Origin: Nageia nagi
Lineage: Eukaryota; Pinophyta
NCBI GenBank assembly: GCA_050084985.1
Contig: JBITNC010000002.1
Location: 11,532,001-11,596,000, forward strand
Reading direction: 5' to 3'
DNA length: 64,000 nucleotides
In this document: positions 23,401 to 35,400 of the stretch, piece by piece
Numbering within the stretch: the stretch's first letter is position 1
Layout: each line of letters opens with the position of its first letter
Program-made: the position numbers and the translations under genes
Notes under the pieces: model-generated
The model's database searches: none
What the model was told of the DNA's origin: nothing
What the model saw: only the letters and a program-made list of their open reading frames with translations

Positions 23401-25189
23401 ATAGGAGAAACTATGGTCATGCTAGAGGAGAGGTAGCTCTCTGAGGATGCCACAACAGGGTGATATTATGTTGTTGTTATGTTATTTCATATTTAGACAT
23501 TGATATGATAGACTTTGATAGTGATATTTGTTCTTATATATTTTTTGAGATCATGGAGGTATGATCTAGTTCTATAGATAGACATGTCTTATTATTTTTG
23601 ATTGATGGACCTTTCATGGCTATTTTTGAGAATGACGATGATATGATGATGATATTTTATACACATTTTAATATTATGTTTATGATGTATGGAAATTGAT
23701 GATATATGTTTGTAGATGCATGTGTTAGGTGTTGACATATTAACTCATAAATATTTGGTTTCATGTTTTGGTATGATATTTAGCTTAATATTTGATGCAT
23801 GTTTTCATAAATCAATATTTGACACTATGGATGTATGTATAATAGATGAAATAAGTTATTATATTTAATGAAATTGTTATGTGTAGGATAATATTTTATT
23901 TGTAATAGTACATAGTTAAATATCGTCATTTTTCATTTTTCTTGGCTATTTATACAAATATGATGATGTATGTATGTAAAATGGTATGAACACACATGGA
24001 TGGATGCATATGAATGGGTGGTATAACTATTTAGATGTTTAATCATGACAATTTAGTTAACATACCAAGATTATAATATTGAGATATAAATATTATGGAA
24101 TGAGGTGGATGTATAATATAATAAATAATATATTCATACTAACTTCATCAAATAATCTTTTGTCTCAATTTATTCTACTAAGGATGATATAAAACAAAGT
24201 TATGATACACTTAAGTTTATTATGAACTCATGTGTGTGCAATGATATTCATTTCCTTATCTTAACATTTGCTAATTTAATATTCTAAGAGCATAAGCTAT
24301 ATGAGTTGATTCATCCATGTGAAGCATCCAGAGGTCCATATCAAAGGGTGGACATGTTGCCTCTTTGTAAGATATACCTCACTGCCAAGTAAGCATTCAT
24401 AGCCTCAGTGAAGATTAACCACTAGATCCTATTACAACCTTGCTCTATTTCCAGTTAGGAGTCCATAGCCCCAATAGAGGATACTGTAATCACCCAAGAA
24501 TTCTACTTTTATTTTCTTTTATTTTCTTCCTTTTTTTTTGCACATCTTCTCTTTCTATCTTTTTTCTTTTTATCCTATCTCTTGGGTTTGGGATGAAGAG
24601 AAATAATAGGAAGAATAATCACTCAAAATTATGCTCTAGGAACATCAAATTTTTGAATTTTTTGAGATTTATAATGTGTAAAAGTGTATGATTTCACAAC
24701 ATCTTAATAGTGTAAAAGATCATGTTTGTTTATCATCAGAAGTTTTAGAAACCTTGCAAAAGATGTTTTGATATAATAGGCCATGAATATTATACCTATA
24801 AAATACTTCTTTATTTATATGTACAACTATATATATATGTACAATGTATGAATGGATTTATAGTATGTTTACATACTTATCTTGGTAGGTTACTATAATC
24901 ATCATGTTTCACATTTAATAGCTTCATAATGATCGATAAAATGAACACAATGGTATAATACAAACACATAGGGCAACGCACCCAATAGCCAAGATGCTTT
25001 AGAAATATTTTATTGAGTTTATATATATATATATATATTGGATTTTATAATTTTTTTTAATTTTGATTTTTGATTTTTTGATTTTTGTAATTTTAATCAA
25101 TATCTTCTATCTGTACATAATGGATCCTTAGTTGAGTGAGGGTTTTCATAGCTCATCATGGGTAATAGGGTGAAAATGATAACGAGTAC
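23401..25189. other. AT-rich non-coding interior of the Tat element
   Basis: No coding signal on either strand. It contains simple sequence such as GATGAT runs near 23630-23660 and a TA dinucleotide run at about 25020-25038. Two diverged neighbouring copies of a motif (CATTCATAGCCTCAGTGAAGAT at about 24389; GTCCATAGCCCCAATAGAGGAT at about 24461) are visible. Confidence 0.4.
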
Positions 25190-25850
25190 GAATGACATGG
25201 TCAACAATCCATTATGTGGCATGATGAGTGACAGACATAGAAAACATGAAATTCCAATGGAAAACATTCATAGATATTATATGGGCCATGGTGATCTCAT
25301 CAAAAGATTCCTGAGGGTGTAAGGATGGTGGTCCATAAAATTTAATGAATCTACAAATAAATGGGTTGACATGGTCATTAATCATAATCCTTCATATGAA
25401 ATCTAGTCTAGAAAGTAGGCAAATGAGATCTTGGAGAAATTCTTCATCAAGTATGTTACTAATCAAGAAAGTTCCCCAACATAGTTTTTGATTAAAATAA
25501 AGGTCTATCCAGAAGGAATCTTTAAGAGTGTTATAAGCATGATCAAACCTATCCAATAGACTCGTAAATGTTTTCATAGATAAAATCTTGTGTTGAACAC
25601 CCTTGGGTAACTTATAAAAGTGATCTATATATAACTCTGATGGCTAGACCTGAATCTCTACTTGGTCACTTGGGAATGTACATGTTGACCATGAGATATG
25701 AAGGGAGCACAATTCCCAAGGAGTAGGTGGAATGTGATATGGATAAAACACCTCTTGATTGGTAGGTTTGAAAGCACAATGGGGATGACTCATGATGCTT
25801 GGTATTTTATAATGAAATCAACCACCTGTAATATCCTATGCAAATTTTAG
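25190..25850 (-). pseudogene. Tat sense extra ORF, second block (unknown function)
   Basis: Minus-strand frames with few stops read, in order, KPTNQEVFYPYHIPPTPWEL, SELYIDHFYKLPKGVQHKIL, KTFTSLLDRFDHAYNTLKDS and LISNILDEEFLQDLICLLSR. The composition is protein-like and lies just downstream of the frame at 26038-27480, from which only a TA microsatellite separates it. I do not recognise the protein. It may be the C-terminal part of the same extra ORF. Confidence 0.4.
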
Positions 25851-26037
25851 AAGTTGCACAAGGTTTTCTAAAGACATAACATATATAAAGCTTTTATTTG
25901 CATGAAAATAAATAATTAGCATGCAAATATCAAGCAATATATACAACACACATATGTATATACATGACATAAATTTTTATTTATTTTAAAAAAATTTAAT
26001 GTTTTTGTTGTTTTATTTTTATAATATTCTTATACAA

Positions 26038-27480
26038 TTAGTGTATATATATATATATATATATATATAGTGGAAGATGATTTACAATCCTTGAGTGATG
26101 ATGACAAATAACTTTCCTATGAATAATCCAACGTACATGATCTAAGAAGTAATAGTAAGGAGGTTGCAATCGAAGGTGGGTAGGACCTTGTCCTAGAATA
26201 GATGGTTGGGAATAAATGGGATATGAAACAAGGGGTAGGATTGGTGGTTGAGGTTTAAATTTCTTGACGACTCTCCTACATTTTACATACAAAGTTGAAG
26301 CTTTAGTATGTTCTTCAAGAAGTGTAAAAAAGGAATGTATGTATGTAGGATGTAAAGAAATGATAGGTAGTGGAATCGGTGGTAATGGAGAAGTCCAAGG
26401 TGGAAAGTATGGAATGAGACTCCCTATAGAAACACCAAAAATTTTATTATTAATGATATTAGAAAAGTATACTTTTCCAACATCTTTAATTTGTTTTCTT
26501 TCATTTAGGCATTGATTGATTTGTGCAAATTGTGTTTTCACATTCAAGGGATTGTTTGCACAAAAACTATTACTAAATAATGAATTGTAATCATATACAA
26601 TCTCATCATTTCGAAAATATGGTGCAAAGTATGACAATACTTGGTCAGAAATGATTGAAGTCAAAATAAGAGAGTAACATATAAATTTGATATAGACATC
26701 TTCAACGTAATCTATTACAATTTTGGGTTTATTATAACGCTAGTGTAGATGAAACCATTGTATTACATTCATTTCTTCTTGTTACATCCACATTTCTTAT
26801 GCCTTTATTTCAATTACCACTTTCAAACTATCTATTTTTAGTTCCCATGCATTTGATCCATGAGTTTCAAAGAATTTCTTGGCTATTTCTAATTGTACTT
26901 CTTTAGGTAAGTTAAGAAAATCAGCCATAAGCACATGAAGAGTTTCTCTGAGTGATTACATATAAACATCTCCTTTATATTTATCCATGAAACTTTGAAT
27001 GATGCAATCAAGTTGGACATGTTCTTGTTTAGAAATTTCTATCCTTTTGATCATCACTATTTTTTCATGATAATTAGAAGGTGATGGGGATATGAATCTT
27101 GAATTTATTTGGGAGAGTCACTTATTGATGTTTCTTTTAACTTTTTTTGATTTCTTAGGTCTAGGTATGAATGAAGGAGAAAAATCATATATTAATTTTT
27201 GATCATATATGTATCCCATAAGTTGATTCATCCAATTCATAATTGGATGCAAACTTCATGGATCTTGGGATGCAACATCTAAAACCCAATCATTAAAAGT
27301 ACAATCCAGAATAAGCTTAGGTGTTGCAGTAGGCCAATACAAGCATAGTAAATTTATTTTCAATTCTTGTTCATAATAATGATAATAAATTTGAAAATAC
27401 ATAGCTCTATCTAGATAAATTTAAATATTTTCTCCTTTAACATAAATTTTCCAACCATCATATGTACCTGGACCATGACC
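26038..27480 (-). pseudogene. Tat sense extra ORF downstream of pol (unknown function)
   Basis: One minus-strand frame runs about 480 codons with only about seven stops; the last 208 codons (26038-26664) are uninterrupted. Landmarks in order are GHGPGTYDGWKIYVKGEN, YYHYYEQELKINLLCLYWPT, LILDCTFNDWVLDVASQDP, IMNWMNQLMGYIYDQKLIYD, FLNLPKEVQLEIAKKFFETH, SDQVLSYFAPYFRNDEIVYD and a proline-rich tail. I see no signal peptide, membrane segment or catalytic motif, and do not recognise the family. It begins about 300 bp after the integrase end, on the same strand. It is not the gag, pol or PMD type. An env-like role would be a guess, and the lack of hydrophobic segments argues against it. Confidence 0.55.
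26043..26069. repeat. (TA)n microsatellite
   Basis: An uninterrupted TA dinucleotide run of about 27 bases at the end of the extra ORF frame, where it translates as Tyr-Ile repeats. Confidence 0.95.
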
Positions 27481-27799
27481 TAAAGCCAGATGTTTCTAAA
27501 TGTCAATAGGTAATCGGAGAAACATTACATGCTTTTGTGAAAGTGAACTTAGAGAGTTGAGATATGGCTCTATCTCCAAAATATCTAGACTTCTCAAACC
27601 ATGGTCCTTGCCTTATTCTTTTTATTTTAGTGGGAAATGAACACTCTTGATTCTCTTAATTGTCACTTGTTAAACGCACTCATTTTTATCAATTAATTAT
27701 AGGAATTTTGTTATTTTTTAATCTAAATATTTACAATATACACATAAAACAACAAAACTAATTCTAACTATAAAAGGGAAGAAGATGTCTGACATTTAT

Positions 27800-29210
27800 T
27801 AGTTCATGCTCTTCATTGACTTCTAAGTTGGCTAAGTGATATGCTCTTTATCCAAATTTTCTCTTAACAATGTAAGGTTCTAACCAATTAAGAGCAAATT
27901 TATCTCGAAGTTGCCTCTCCATGTGCAAAAAGTTTGTTGGTTTTCCTTTAATACTAGGTCTCCTATATTAAATTTGTGAATTTTAAGTTTTTTTTATCAA
28001 AGGCTCATTTAATGCAATTTTGATATGTATGCATGTGTTCCAACGCATTAACTCTTCTCTCATCTAGATGCAACAATTGATCTAACCTTGTTTGATGAGC
28101 TGCCTCATTTGTGATATAATATTGTAGAGTAATTTTCAAGGATGGCATTTCTATTTCTATAGGTAATACTGCTCCTACCCATTAAACTAAAGAAAATAAG
28201 GATTCCCCTGTAGGAGTTCAAATGCTAGTGTGATAAGCCCATAAAGCATGTGGAATTCTTGCATACCAATCTCTATGAGGATTATCAAATATTTTAAGTA
28301 GAATACTATGAATGGTTTTATTCATAGCTTTAGCATGTCCCTTCCCTTGGGGGTAATATTATGTTGAAAAGCTTATTCAAATGTGATATCCTTTACATAA
28401 GGCTAATACTTTTTTATTTTTAAAATTCTTTTTGTTCTCAATGATAATTTGAGCAGGAATCCCAAAATGATAAATGATATGATGTTCTATGAATTCTACT
28501 ATATTTGGTCCTTTCATTGAGATCATAGGAATAGCTTCAACCCAATTCATAAAGTATTTCATGGCTATTATTATAAATTTATGATCTCCTAAAGAAATAG
28601 AAGATATTTCGCCTATCAGATCCAATGCCCATCTTGAAAATGGCCATAATGATTGCATGGGTTGTAATGCTTATGATGGTTGATTAAATAAATATGAATT
28701 TTGTTGGCATTTAACACATTTTTTAACATATTCCATACAATCATGTTCCATAGTGGGCCAATAATATCTCATATGTATTAGTCATTTTGTTATTACAGGG
28801 CCACTAAAATATCCTCTACGTATTCCATCATGTGCGCATGAAATTGCAATTTGTTAATCCACCCACTCCAAGCATCGAAGAAATATCCCATCAAAACCTC
28901 TACGATACATGACATATCCTAGCATACAAAAATGAGAATATTTTAATTTAAACGCTTTCCTGGTTGACTTTGTTAAATTGATTGGTAGGATTCCATCTCT
29001 TAAGAATTTGACTAGTTTGATATGCCATAAATTCTTATCTTGCATTGTAATATCAAGAATGGCATGCTCTACTCCATCTGTTTCTAATGAGGATTGATTA
29101 ATTTGAACTATCTTGATGTGAATAGTTTGTTGATGAGGATTTTCAGGTATCAAGAATCCAATTGAAGCCATAACATTAGCAAATCTATTGGTTGACCTTG
29201 GTGCTGCTTC
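27800..29210 (-). pseudogene. Tat-lineage RNase H end and integrase
   Basis: Minus-strand order: NRFANVMASIGFLIPENP (RNase H end), KFLRDGILPIN, a YVMYRRGFDGIFLRCL segment before the zinc finger (28854-29171), then [23 protein letters not shown] (HHCC finger). The core follows at 28377-28658 with WALDLIGEISS, KYFMNWVEAIPMIS and FGIPAQIIIENKKNF; the second catalytic Asp of 'DNG..F' is mutated to Glu. The C-terminal 'HQTRLDQLLHLDERRVNALEH' type segment lies near 28080-28110, and a GDLVL region comes after it. These are hallmarks of Tat/Athila integrase without chromodomain. Stops are frequent after 28376. The function would be strand transfer of element cDNA into the genome. Confidence 0.85.
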
Positions 29211-29211
29211 T

Positions 29212-29709
29212 TAAAGGAATTGCAATATAAACTAAACAACTCTATATTCCTAAGATCACATGAAAGCTCACAAATCACATCCAAATAACTCACAAAGCAA
29301 TCTCACAAAGATAACTCAAGATGTAAGTGGTTCCTCCAACTATAAGTACATCCACTAACTAGATCTTACTTCATTCACCATATGAACTCTTACAATTCTC
29401 CTAAACTCATCTCCTAAACACTATCCTATAGCATAATTTTATTACACAAATTAGTATGTAATAACAAAGAGGGAGCCTTCTATTTATAGGACAAAATCCC
29501 TCTTTAGATCACCCTTTTACCCAATGTACAAAGGCATGACATGCACTCCCTTTTACCCAAGAGGCATGCTCATGATATGAAGTGTAGGACAAGTTACATT
29601 ATCATATTCACTTAAATACTTAAGGTATCTAATGATACCCTTAAGTACTAGTGAATTTACAAAGAGAATCAATACAAACCTTTTCAATAATACATTATAC
29701 ATTCCAACA
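29212..29709 (-). repeat. 3' LTR of copia element D
   Basis: About 498 bp; the minus strand starts TGTTGGAATGTATAATG at 29709. It carries the same TATA box region (CCTATAAATAGAAGGC, minus) as the other copies. The far end (TTAAAGGAAT, plus) has lost the terminal TG. Confidence 0.88.
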
Positions 29710-29720
29710 CTCCCCCTTAA
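29710..29720 (-). promoter_or_regulatory. Polypurine tract of copia element D
   Basis: The minus strand reads TTAAGGGGGAG directly before the LTR start. This typical copia PPT shows the neighbouring LTR to be the 3' one. Confidence 0.88.
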
Positions 29721-30429
29721 TGCAATATTAGGATAGAGTGAATAAGAGAGAAGAAGAAGAGAAAGTAAGAGAGTTCTCCTCCAAATAGATACAACTGGAG
29801 ATGAAAACTTTTTACATATTTGTGAAGTAGGCAAGATCTAGTTTAAGACTCACTACTTTGCCAAATATAATCATTAACCATAATAAGTTTTAATGTACAT
29901 GAAGTAGTCATCCAACTGGAAGTCATGAAGAGTCTCCAAGAGCCTGCATACCCAAAGTAAGTAACTTGCAATCTCAAAGGAACCTGTAGGTCATCAGTAG
30001 CTCAAATAACAAGATCAATTAGATGCAACATATTCATATCAACAAGGATAGATAAATCACATAAATACCATCATGAACTAATCAATGGTGCATTATAAGT
30101 CATCATGAAGATGCCAAGTCAAAACTCATAGTCACCTATTGTATATAAAACATGTGTTGATTATCACTAAAAAATAGAGCATGCACATATGAGTTCTTCA
30201 CATATGGATAACTGAACAATGCCAAAATACACATAAGAATTCCTCACATATGGATAACTAAATAGTGCTAGATTGGCCAATATTTTTATTTTAAGAATTT
30301 GTACAATAAGTTCCTTATGTAGAGCAACCTTACCATGAAGGTTTACAATAAAGTTGATACTATAAAGCACAAAATCCTCTTAGGGGTGAAGTTATCATCA
30401 CAAACATGAATTCAACATAAGAATTCAAA
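29721..30429 (-). other. 3' untranslated region of copia element D
   Basis: Between the end of pol and the PPT; no coding signal. A tandem motif CACATATGAGTTCTTCACATATGGATAACTGAA is repeated imperfectly at about 30183-30250. Confidence 0.5.
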
Positions 30430-31867
30430 CTTCACTCCCTCTTGACGGTAACTTCACCAACCCGATAACATCCCTAAGCTTACAAAATTGAGCTTTTGAG
30501 AGAGGCTTGGTGAACAAATCAACAAAGTTCAAGGTCAATGGACAATACTCTAGGTGTATGATGCCATCAAGAACCTTCTCCCTAATAAAATATGCTTAAA
30601 TTTTCACATATTTTATTCTTTGATGAAACATAAGATTTTTATCTAAAGAGATCACCGACTGATTATCTAAAGAAATCAAATAGGAACCACCTTACTCATA
30701 CCTAATTCCTTTTAGAATATGTCTTAGCCAAATAGCTTCCTTGGTTGCAATAGACATGGCATAGTATTCAACTTCTATGTTGAAAAGAGAAATAGTAAGC
30801 TACTTCTTGGAAGCCTAAGAAATAGCACCTAAACCAATGCTAAACACATACATAATGGTTGATTTTCTATCATCTCTATCTTTTCCATAGTTAGAATCTG
30901 AGAATCTAGAGAGAACAAATGAGGGCAACTTAGAATACTTGAGAGCAAGATCCTTAGTCCTTGCAATATACCTTAATATTTGCTTAATAGCATTGAGGTG
31001 ATCAACATATGGTTTTTGCATGAATCATGCCATTAGATTCACTACAAAGGCAATATCTGGCCTGGAAATAGTTAAATACAAAAGACTACTAATTAATTTC
31101 TTGCAAGCTATAGCATCAGCTAACTGAGAGTTGGAGCTTAGAGAAATAATGATTCTAGGAGAGACTAGGATTTTAGCATATCTACATTCCTCCATTCCAA
31201 ACTTTTGCAAGATATTTGATATATATTAAGATTGACTAAGATAAGTACAATCCTTATATTGGTATACTTGCATTCCAAGGTAGTAGTGCAAGAGACCAAG
31301 ATCAATCATTTCAAATGTTGTCTTAAATCTATATATGCACTCTTGAATGATTTTATCATTATTTTCAGTAATCAAAAGATCATCAACATAAAGAAGAATC
31401 AATACCACATATTTTCCTTGATTGAGCATGTATAGATTAGAGTTAGAAAAACACTTGAAGAAACCAATGTCTACAAAATATTCTAAAATCTTCTTATACC
31501 AGGCTCTAGGTGTTTGCTTGATTCCATACAAATATTTCTTTAGCTTGCACATAAAAGACTCTTTACCTTACATAATTAACCCTTCTAGTTGATTCATGAA
31601 GATTTTCACATCTAAGTCACCATTGATATACACACTCTTGACGTCAAGTTAAAAAACTTTCCATCCTTGAGCTATAGAAAGAGCAAAGATAATTCTCACA
31701 GTAGGTATCTTTTCCATGAGAGTAAAGGTTTCCTCATAATATACATCGTATTTTTGAGTAAAACCTTTGGCTACTAACCTTGCCTTATATTTCTCAATAT
31801 CCCTAACAAAATTATACTTGATCTTGTAGATCCATTTATTGCCAATCACATTCTTCTTATTAGGATA
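30430..31867 (-). pseudogene. Copia D reverse transcriptase and RNase H
   Basis: The minus strand begins inside RVT_2: IGNKWIYKIKYNFVRDIEKY, KARLVAKGFTQKYDVYYEET (31649-31860). Next come KKYLYGIKQTPRAWYKKI and VLILLYVDDLLITENN with the intact YVDD catalytic motif (31226-31552). RNase H follows: HLNAIKQILRYIARTKDLAL, SDSNYGKDRDDRKSTIMYVF (30815-31021). The C-terminal end is EYYAMSIATKEAIWLRHI, HQRIKYVKI and VDLFTKPLSKAQFCKLRDVI (to about 30430). The frame is broken by about five stops but alignable throughout. The N-terminal edge, at YPNKKN, is the truncation point. Confidence 0.9.
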
Positions 31868-32272
31868 AGGAACCACATCCTAACGTTTTAGTGTTTAGTA
31901 TTAGTATTTTATTAAATGTTAGCCTATATGGTAAACCATAATATTATGATTGTAAGGGTAGGGCCCAATTTTGCATTACTATTAGGGTTAGGGTTAGTTT
32001 ATTATAAATAGATAGAAGTGTGTGGAGAAATGCATATTGAACATTATTTTTCACTTTTGGAGTTGTAAGGAGGTAGCCCCCTCGAAGCAACGTATGATTC
32101 CATTAATATTCAGTAAAATCCTATCCTTATCTGCTTATTATTGCTATTTCATGTTCTATTTATCATCGCATGCTCTATTATTTCCACTGGATAGTTGTCA
32201 TTTTCTATTTCAAATTGATATTTGTTTCATTTTTTTCAATATTTCTCTTTGCATAATTGTAGCATCGTAACA
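31868..32272 (+). repeat. 5' LTR of chromovirus C
   Basis: Starts AGGAACCACATCC where the 3' LTR has TGTTAGGATCCCACATCC, so the first four bases are lost. It ends AGCATCGTAACA. It contains TTATAAATAGATAGAAG (TATA box, about 32001) and GGAGGTAGCCCCCTCGAAGC (presumed transcript start region). Confidence 0.88.
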
Positions 32273-32274
32273 TC

Positions 32275-32286
32275 TGGTATCAAAGC
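32275..32286 (+). promoter_or_regulatory. Primer-binding site of chromovirus C
   Basis: TGGTATCAAAGC, two bases after the LTR end, complementary to the 3' end of initiator tRNA-Met with one difference from the canonical TGGTATCAGAGC. Confidence 0.88.
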
Positions 32287-33042
32287 TCTTTCTAGGGCCA
32301 TTCTATTGTAGGAAAATTAAAAGAAAATTCTTAGAGGTCTAAGCTAGAAACCATGTATTGAGGGTTTTAAAATATCCAAGAGGATCTATCATTTTTGGCT
32401 AAGCACACTTACCCATAAAGCTATGTGTGAAATGAGGTACAAAAAACTCTACACCAATACCCAAGCCTCAAACAAAACCCCACATGGAATTGGACTCCAT
32501 GTACTGAAAGGTATATCGAAGACTATCTAGGCTATAAACAAAAATTAGGTAGGAAGCTATGTCGATTATCTGTAAACTATAGTGCACCAGCAAGTGTCGC
32601 TAGAAAGTTACTTGTCACAGAAGCTATCTCTACAACCTCTTTCCTTGCAAAATTTGGATAGGAGGGGTGTTTAGACCAGCCTGTAGAATCATTCCTTCAC
32701 ATAAAAAACCTTGATTCAGGAAGTAGAATGTATGGCATGCAATTTTTTAGAGCCACCCAAAATAGCAGTTTAGAGGTAGCAAAACCTTTAGAGATAAATA
32801 ACTAAAAATTTGTACCATTTCAATAATTTTTAACAAAAGCAGATAGACCCACAGATGTTTAAAAAAGAGTCTAGGAGTCTAAAAATCATCATCAGGAGAC
32901 CTAGCTCATTGTGATTATCTTTTCGAGCTAATCATTTTGATATATTACTCCCATACACTTTTTCAGGTACTTTCTAAAAATATCAATTTCTAAAAATAGT
33001 AGTTTCAAGAAATATCAACTTTAGAAATAGTAGTTTCCAGAA
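32287..33042 (+). other. Untranslated leader of chromovirus C
   Basis: About 750 bp between PBS and gag start, with no long frame and no recognised motif. The packaging signal would be expected here but cannot be pointed to. Confidence 0.5.
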
Positions 33043-34020
33043 ATGGCACCTGAAACAAGATCCCAAATAGCAACACAAGCTGATCCTACCATGATGACAT
33101 TTCAAACTATGATCTAACAAATGGAAGATACACTTACCAGTACATTTAGAGTAGAAATATGACAAATATAAACCCAAATACAAACCTTTGATAGTAAATG
33201 TGACAGTGTTCAATTAAGTCTCAGTCATACCAATAATGCATTCAGTTCATAGCAATCAGGGCAGTTAAGAAATCCATAGGGGTATCATCATAACTTTCAA
33301 AGCCAACAAGGTGGTTTCATTCTTCCATGTACAAACAAATTGGATTTTTCTTGATTTGATGGAGATAATCCCACTGGCTAGATTTATAAGTTCAGATAGT
33401 ATTTCACATTGAACCAAATTCCATGGGATTTGAAGGTGTGCATGGCAACTTTTCATTTGGACCGTGAGGCTCTCCAATGGCACCAATGGTACTCAAAAAT
33501 GCATCCCACTCCTTCATGGGATGAATTTACTCAACAATTATTGATTCGTTTTGGTCCTAGTGACTATGAAGATTTCACGGGGGCATTGACCAAGTTACAT
33601 CAAACTACAACAATAAAAGAATACCAAAATTAGTTTGAGAAATTGGCAAATCACACAGAGGGGTTGGATGATGCATTTTTCATAAGTTTTTTTATCAATG
33701 GATTAAAGAAAGAAATTAAACTAGAGGTCAAAATGTTTAATCCCAAAACTATGATGGATGTTATTGCTTTGGAAAAGCTTGCTGAAGATAAAGCCAATGC
33801 TCATTGACAAAATGTAAGACCCCCATTCACAAAAACACATAATATTTCCCATTCCTCTAATAACATAAGTGCCCCACCAATGAATCGTATAATGCAAACT
33901 AAGAAGTTGACATGGGAGGAAATGGAAGAGCATCGAAAGAAGGGATTGTGCTATAATTATGATGAGAAATTTGTTCATGGTCATCGTTGTACTCAATAAA
34001 AGTTATATTTACTTGATGTT
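33043..34020 (+). pseudogene. Chromovirus C gag
   Basis: ATG at 33043 (MAPETRSQIATQADPTMM). The Retrotrans_gag core is at 33409-33790 with FHLDREALQWHQWYSKMHP and WDEFTQQLLIRFGPSDYED, the typical 'L.G.A..W...W......W..F...L..RFG' of plant chromoviruses. The zinc knuckle at 33949-33990 reads CYNYDEKFVHGHRC: the usual CYxCDEKFxPGHRC with the second cysteine changed to tyrosine, so zinc binding is probably lost. All these lie in one frame with the start. Stops at the 25th and 40th codons and later ones inactivate it. Gag would form the particle core. Confidence 0.88.
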
Positions 34021-34079
34021 GATGCTCCTAGTGAGGAGGAATATGAGAGTGCACCCGAAGAGGCTATAGAGGAAATTCC

Positions 34080-34600
34080 AAATGAGAAGGCCTCGATTAT
34101 CTCTTACAATACGTTGGCAAGAATTACTACCCCTCAAACGATGAAGGTCAAAGGGTTTTTTAAAAAGCACCCTCATATAATATTGTTGGATTCGAAAAGT
34201 ACTCATAATTTCATTGATCCATGAGTGGCTAAGGTTGCTGACTGTTACATCCACCCTACAAATAATTTTGAGGTTAAGGTTGGTAATGGAGGAAAAATAG
34301 AATGTAAAGGCACATGTCACAATGTCAAACTGATCATGGACCACTATACTTTGAAAAGCGACATGTACACTCTACCACTTGGAGGATGTGATATAATTTT
34401 AAGGGTACAGTGGTTGAGAAATTTGGGCATCATGCAGTGGAACTTTGCAGAGCTATGGATGAACTTCAAGATAGATGAACAAGAGCATACTCTTAGGGGA
34501 TTACAAGGTAGATCTATACAAATTATGAGTTCACATCGCAAGGAAAAGATCCTGCAAAAAATTGGAAAAGGGATACTGGCATAGTTATACTCTTTATCAA
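34080..34600 (+). pseudogene. Chromovirus C aspartic protease
   Basis: The active-site region reads IILLDSKSTHNFIDP (34177-34221). The catalytic triad Asp-Ser/Thr-Gly has become Asp-Ser-Lys, which would abolish activity, and a stop follows directly. Downstream the expected LPLGGCDIILRVQWLRNLG ('LPL...D.ILG..WL...G') is clear at 34375-34430. It is fused in frame between gag and RT, as usual for the pol polyprotein. It would process Gag-Pol. Confidence 0.85.
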
Positions 34601-34699
34601 TCATCAAATTTGAAGTCATAGAGCCTAAGGATCTGTAACCCATCTTAAGTAAGCATTCAAGTACCTTTGAGGAACCAATGGGCTTACCATCCAAATGAT

Positions 34700-35400
34700 C
34701 ATATGATCATGCTATCCAGTTGGTGTTAGGAAGTCACCCACCAAACATTCATCCTTATCGGTATCCTTATTTACAAAAAAATGAAATTGAAAAATTGGTT
34801 AAGGAACTGTTAGATGCAGAAGTATTTTGACCTACTGTAAGCCCATATTCTTCTCTAATTATATTGGTTCATAAGAAAGATGGTTCATGGTGTATGTGTG
34901 TGGATTTTAGGTCTGTCAACAAAATTACCATCAAGGAAAAATTTCCCATCCCAATCATTGATGAATTATTGGATGAACTACATGGGGCAAGATATTTTTC
35001 CAACTTGGACCTACGATTTGGGTATCACCAAATCTGCCTTAAGGAGGATGATATACCAAAAATTACATTGCACCCATGAGGGCCATTATGAGTTCCTGGT
35101 CATGCCTTTTGGCCTCATAAATGCTCCATCCACATTTCAAAGTTTAATGAATCAGGTATTTCATCTGTTCCTCAGGAAATTCATTTTAGTTTTCTTTGAT
35201 GATATCTTGATATATAGTAAGACATGGCAAAAACATATGGCACATGTTGACCAAACCTTACAAATTTTGAAGGAACACTAGTTATATGCAAAAAAATCAA
35301 AATGTTCATTCAAAATGAGGGAAATTGAATACTTAGGCCATATTATATCCGAAGAGGGAGTTAAGGTGGATCCATAAAAGATTACTGACATGCAAAACTG
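34700..35400 (+). pseudogene. Chromovirus C reverse transcriptase
   Basis: The RT fingers and palm are easily read: [20 protein letters not shown] (34857 on), [40 protein letters not shown]. After a one-base frame change at about 35065 comes [40 protein letters not shown] and FDDILIYSKTWQKHM. The catalytic pair is FFDD; the usual form is 'VFIDDILIYS', so both aspartates survive. The thumb/connection EIEYLGHIISEEGVKVDP is at 35323-35376. A stop follows LKEH and another follows VDP. It copies element RNA into cDNA in the cytoplasmic particle. Confidence 0.92.

Larger units (their letters stand above)
17690..29210 (-). mobile_element. 3' portion of a Tat-lineage gypsy element with two extra ORFs
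   Basis: In order on the minus strand: RNase H end and integrase (29210-27800), a sense ORF of unknown function (27480-26038, probably continuing 25850-25190), a region holding an antisense plant-mobile-domain ORF (21440-23400, plus), then a PPT-like tract and LTR-like block (18404-17690). It is cut at 29211 by copia D, and the 5' half (LTR, gag, PR, RT) is missing. The integrase is of the Tat/Athila branch, and Tat elements such as Grande and RIRE2 are known for extra ORFs, some antisense, between pol and 3' LTR. That all parts belong to one element is inferred from order, strand and lack of other boundaries. Confidence 0.55.
29212..31867 (-). mobile_element. Copia element D, 5'-truncated, nested in Tat
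   Basis: A minus-strand Ty1/copia element with its 3' LTR (29212-29709), PPT and the RT-RNase H half of pol (30430-31867). It entered the RNase H end of the Tat element at 29211. Integrase, protease, gag and the 5' LTR are missing; the break at 31867 coincides with the left edge of chromovirus C. Its LTR family is the same as the solo LTR at 783-1277 and the short element at 50513-52275. Confidence 0.85.

Noticed and set aside
29553-29834. A 93-codon minus-strand frame as a gene.
   Set aside because: It lies across the copia LTR start, PPT and 3' untranslated region; the same LTR-derived peptide recurs in other LTR copies.
31977-31998. Telomere-like TTAGGGTTAGGG in two places (also about 37583-37600).
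   Set aside because: Both lie at the same position in the two LTRs of chromovirus C, only two to three units long. It is an LTR motif, not an interstitial telomere.
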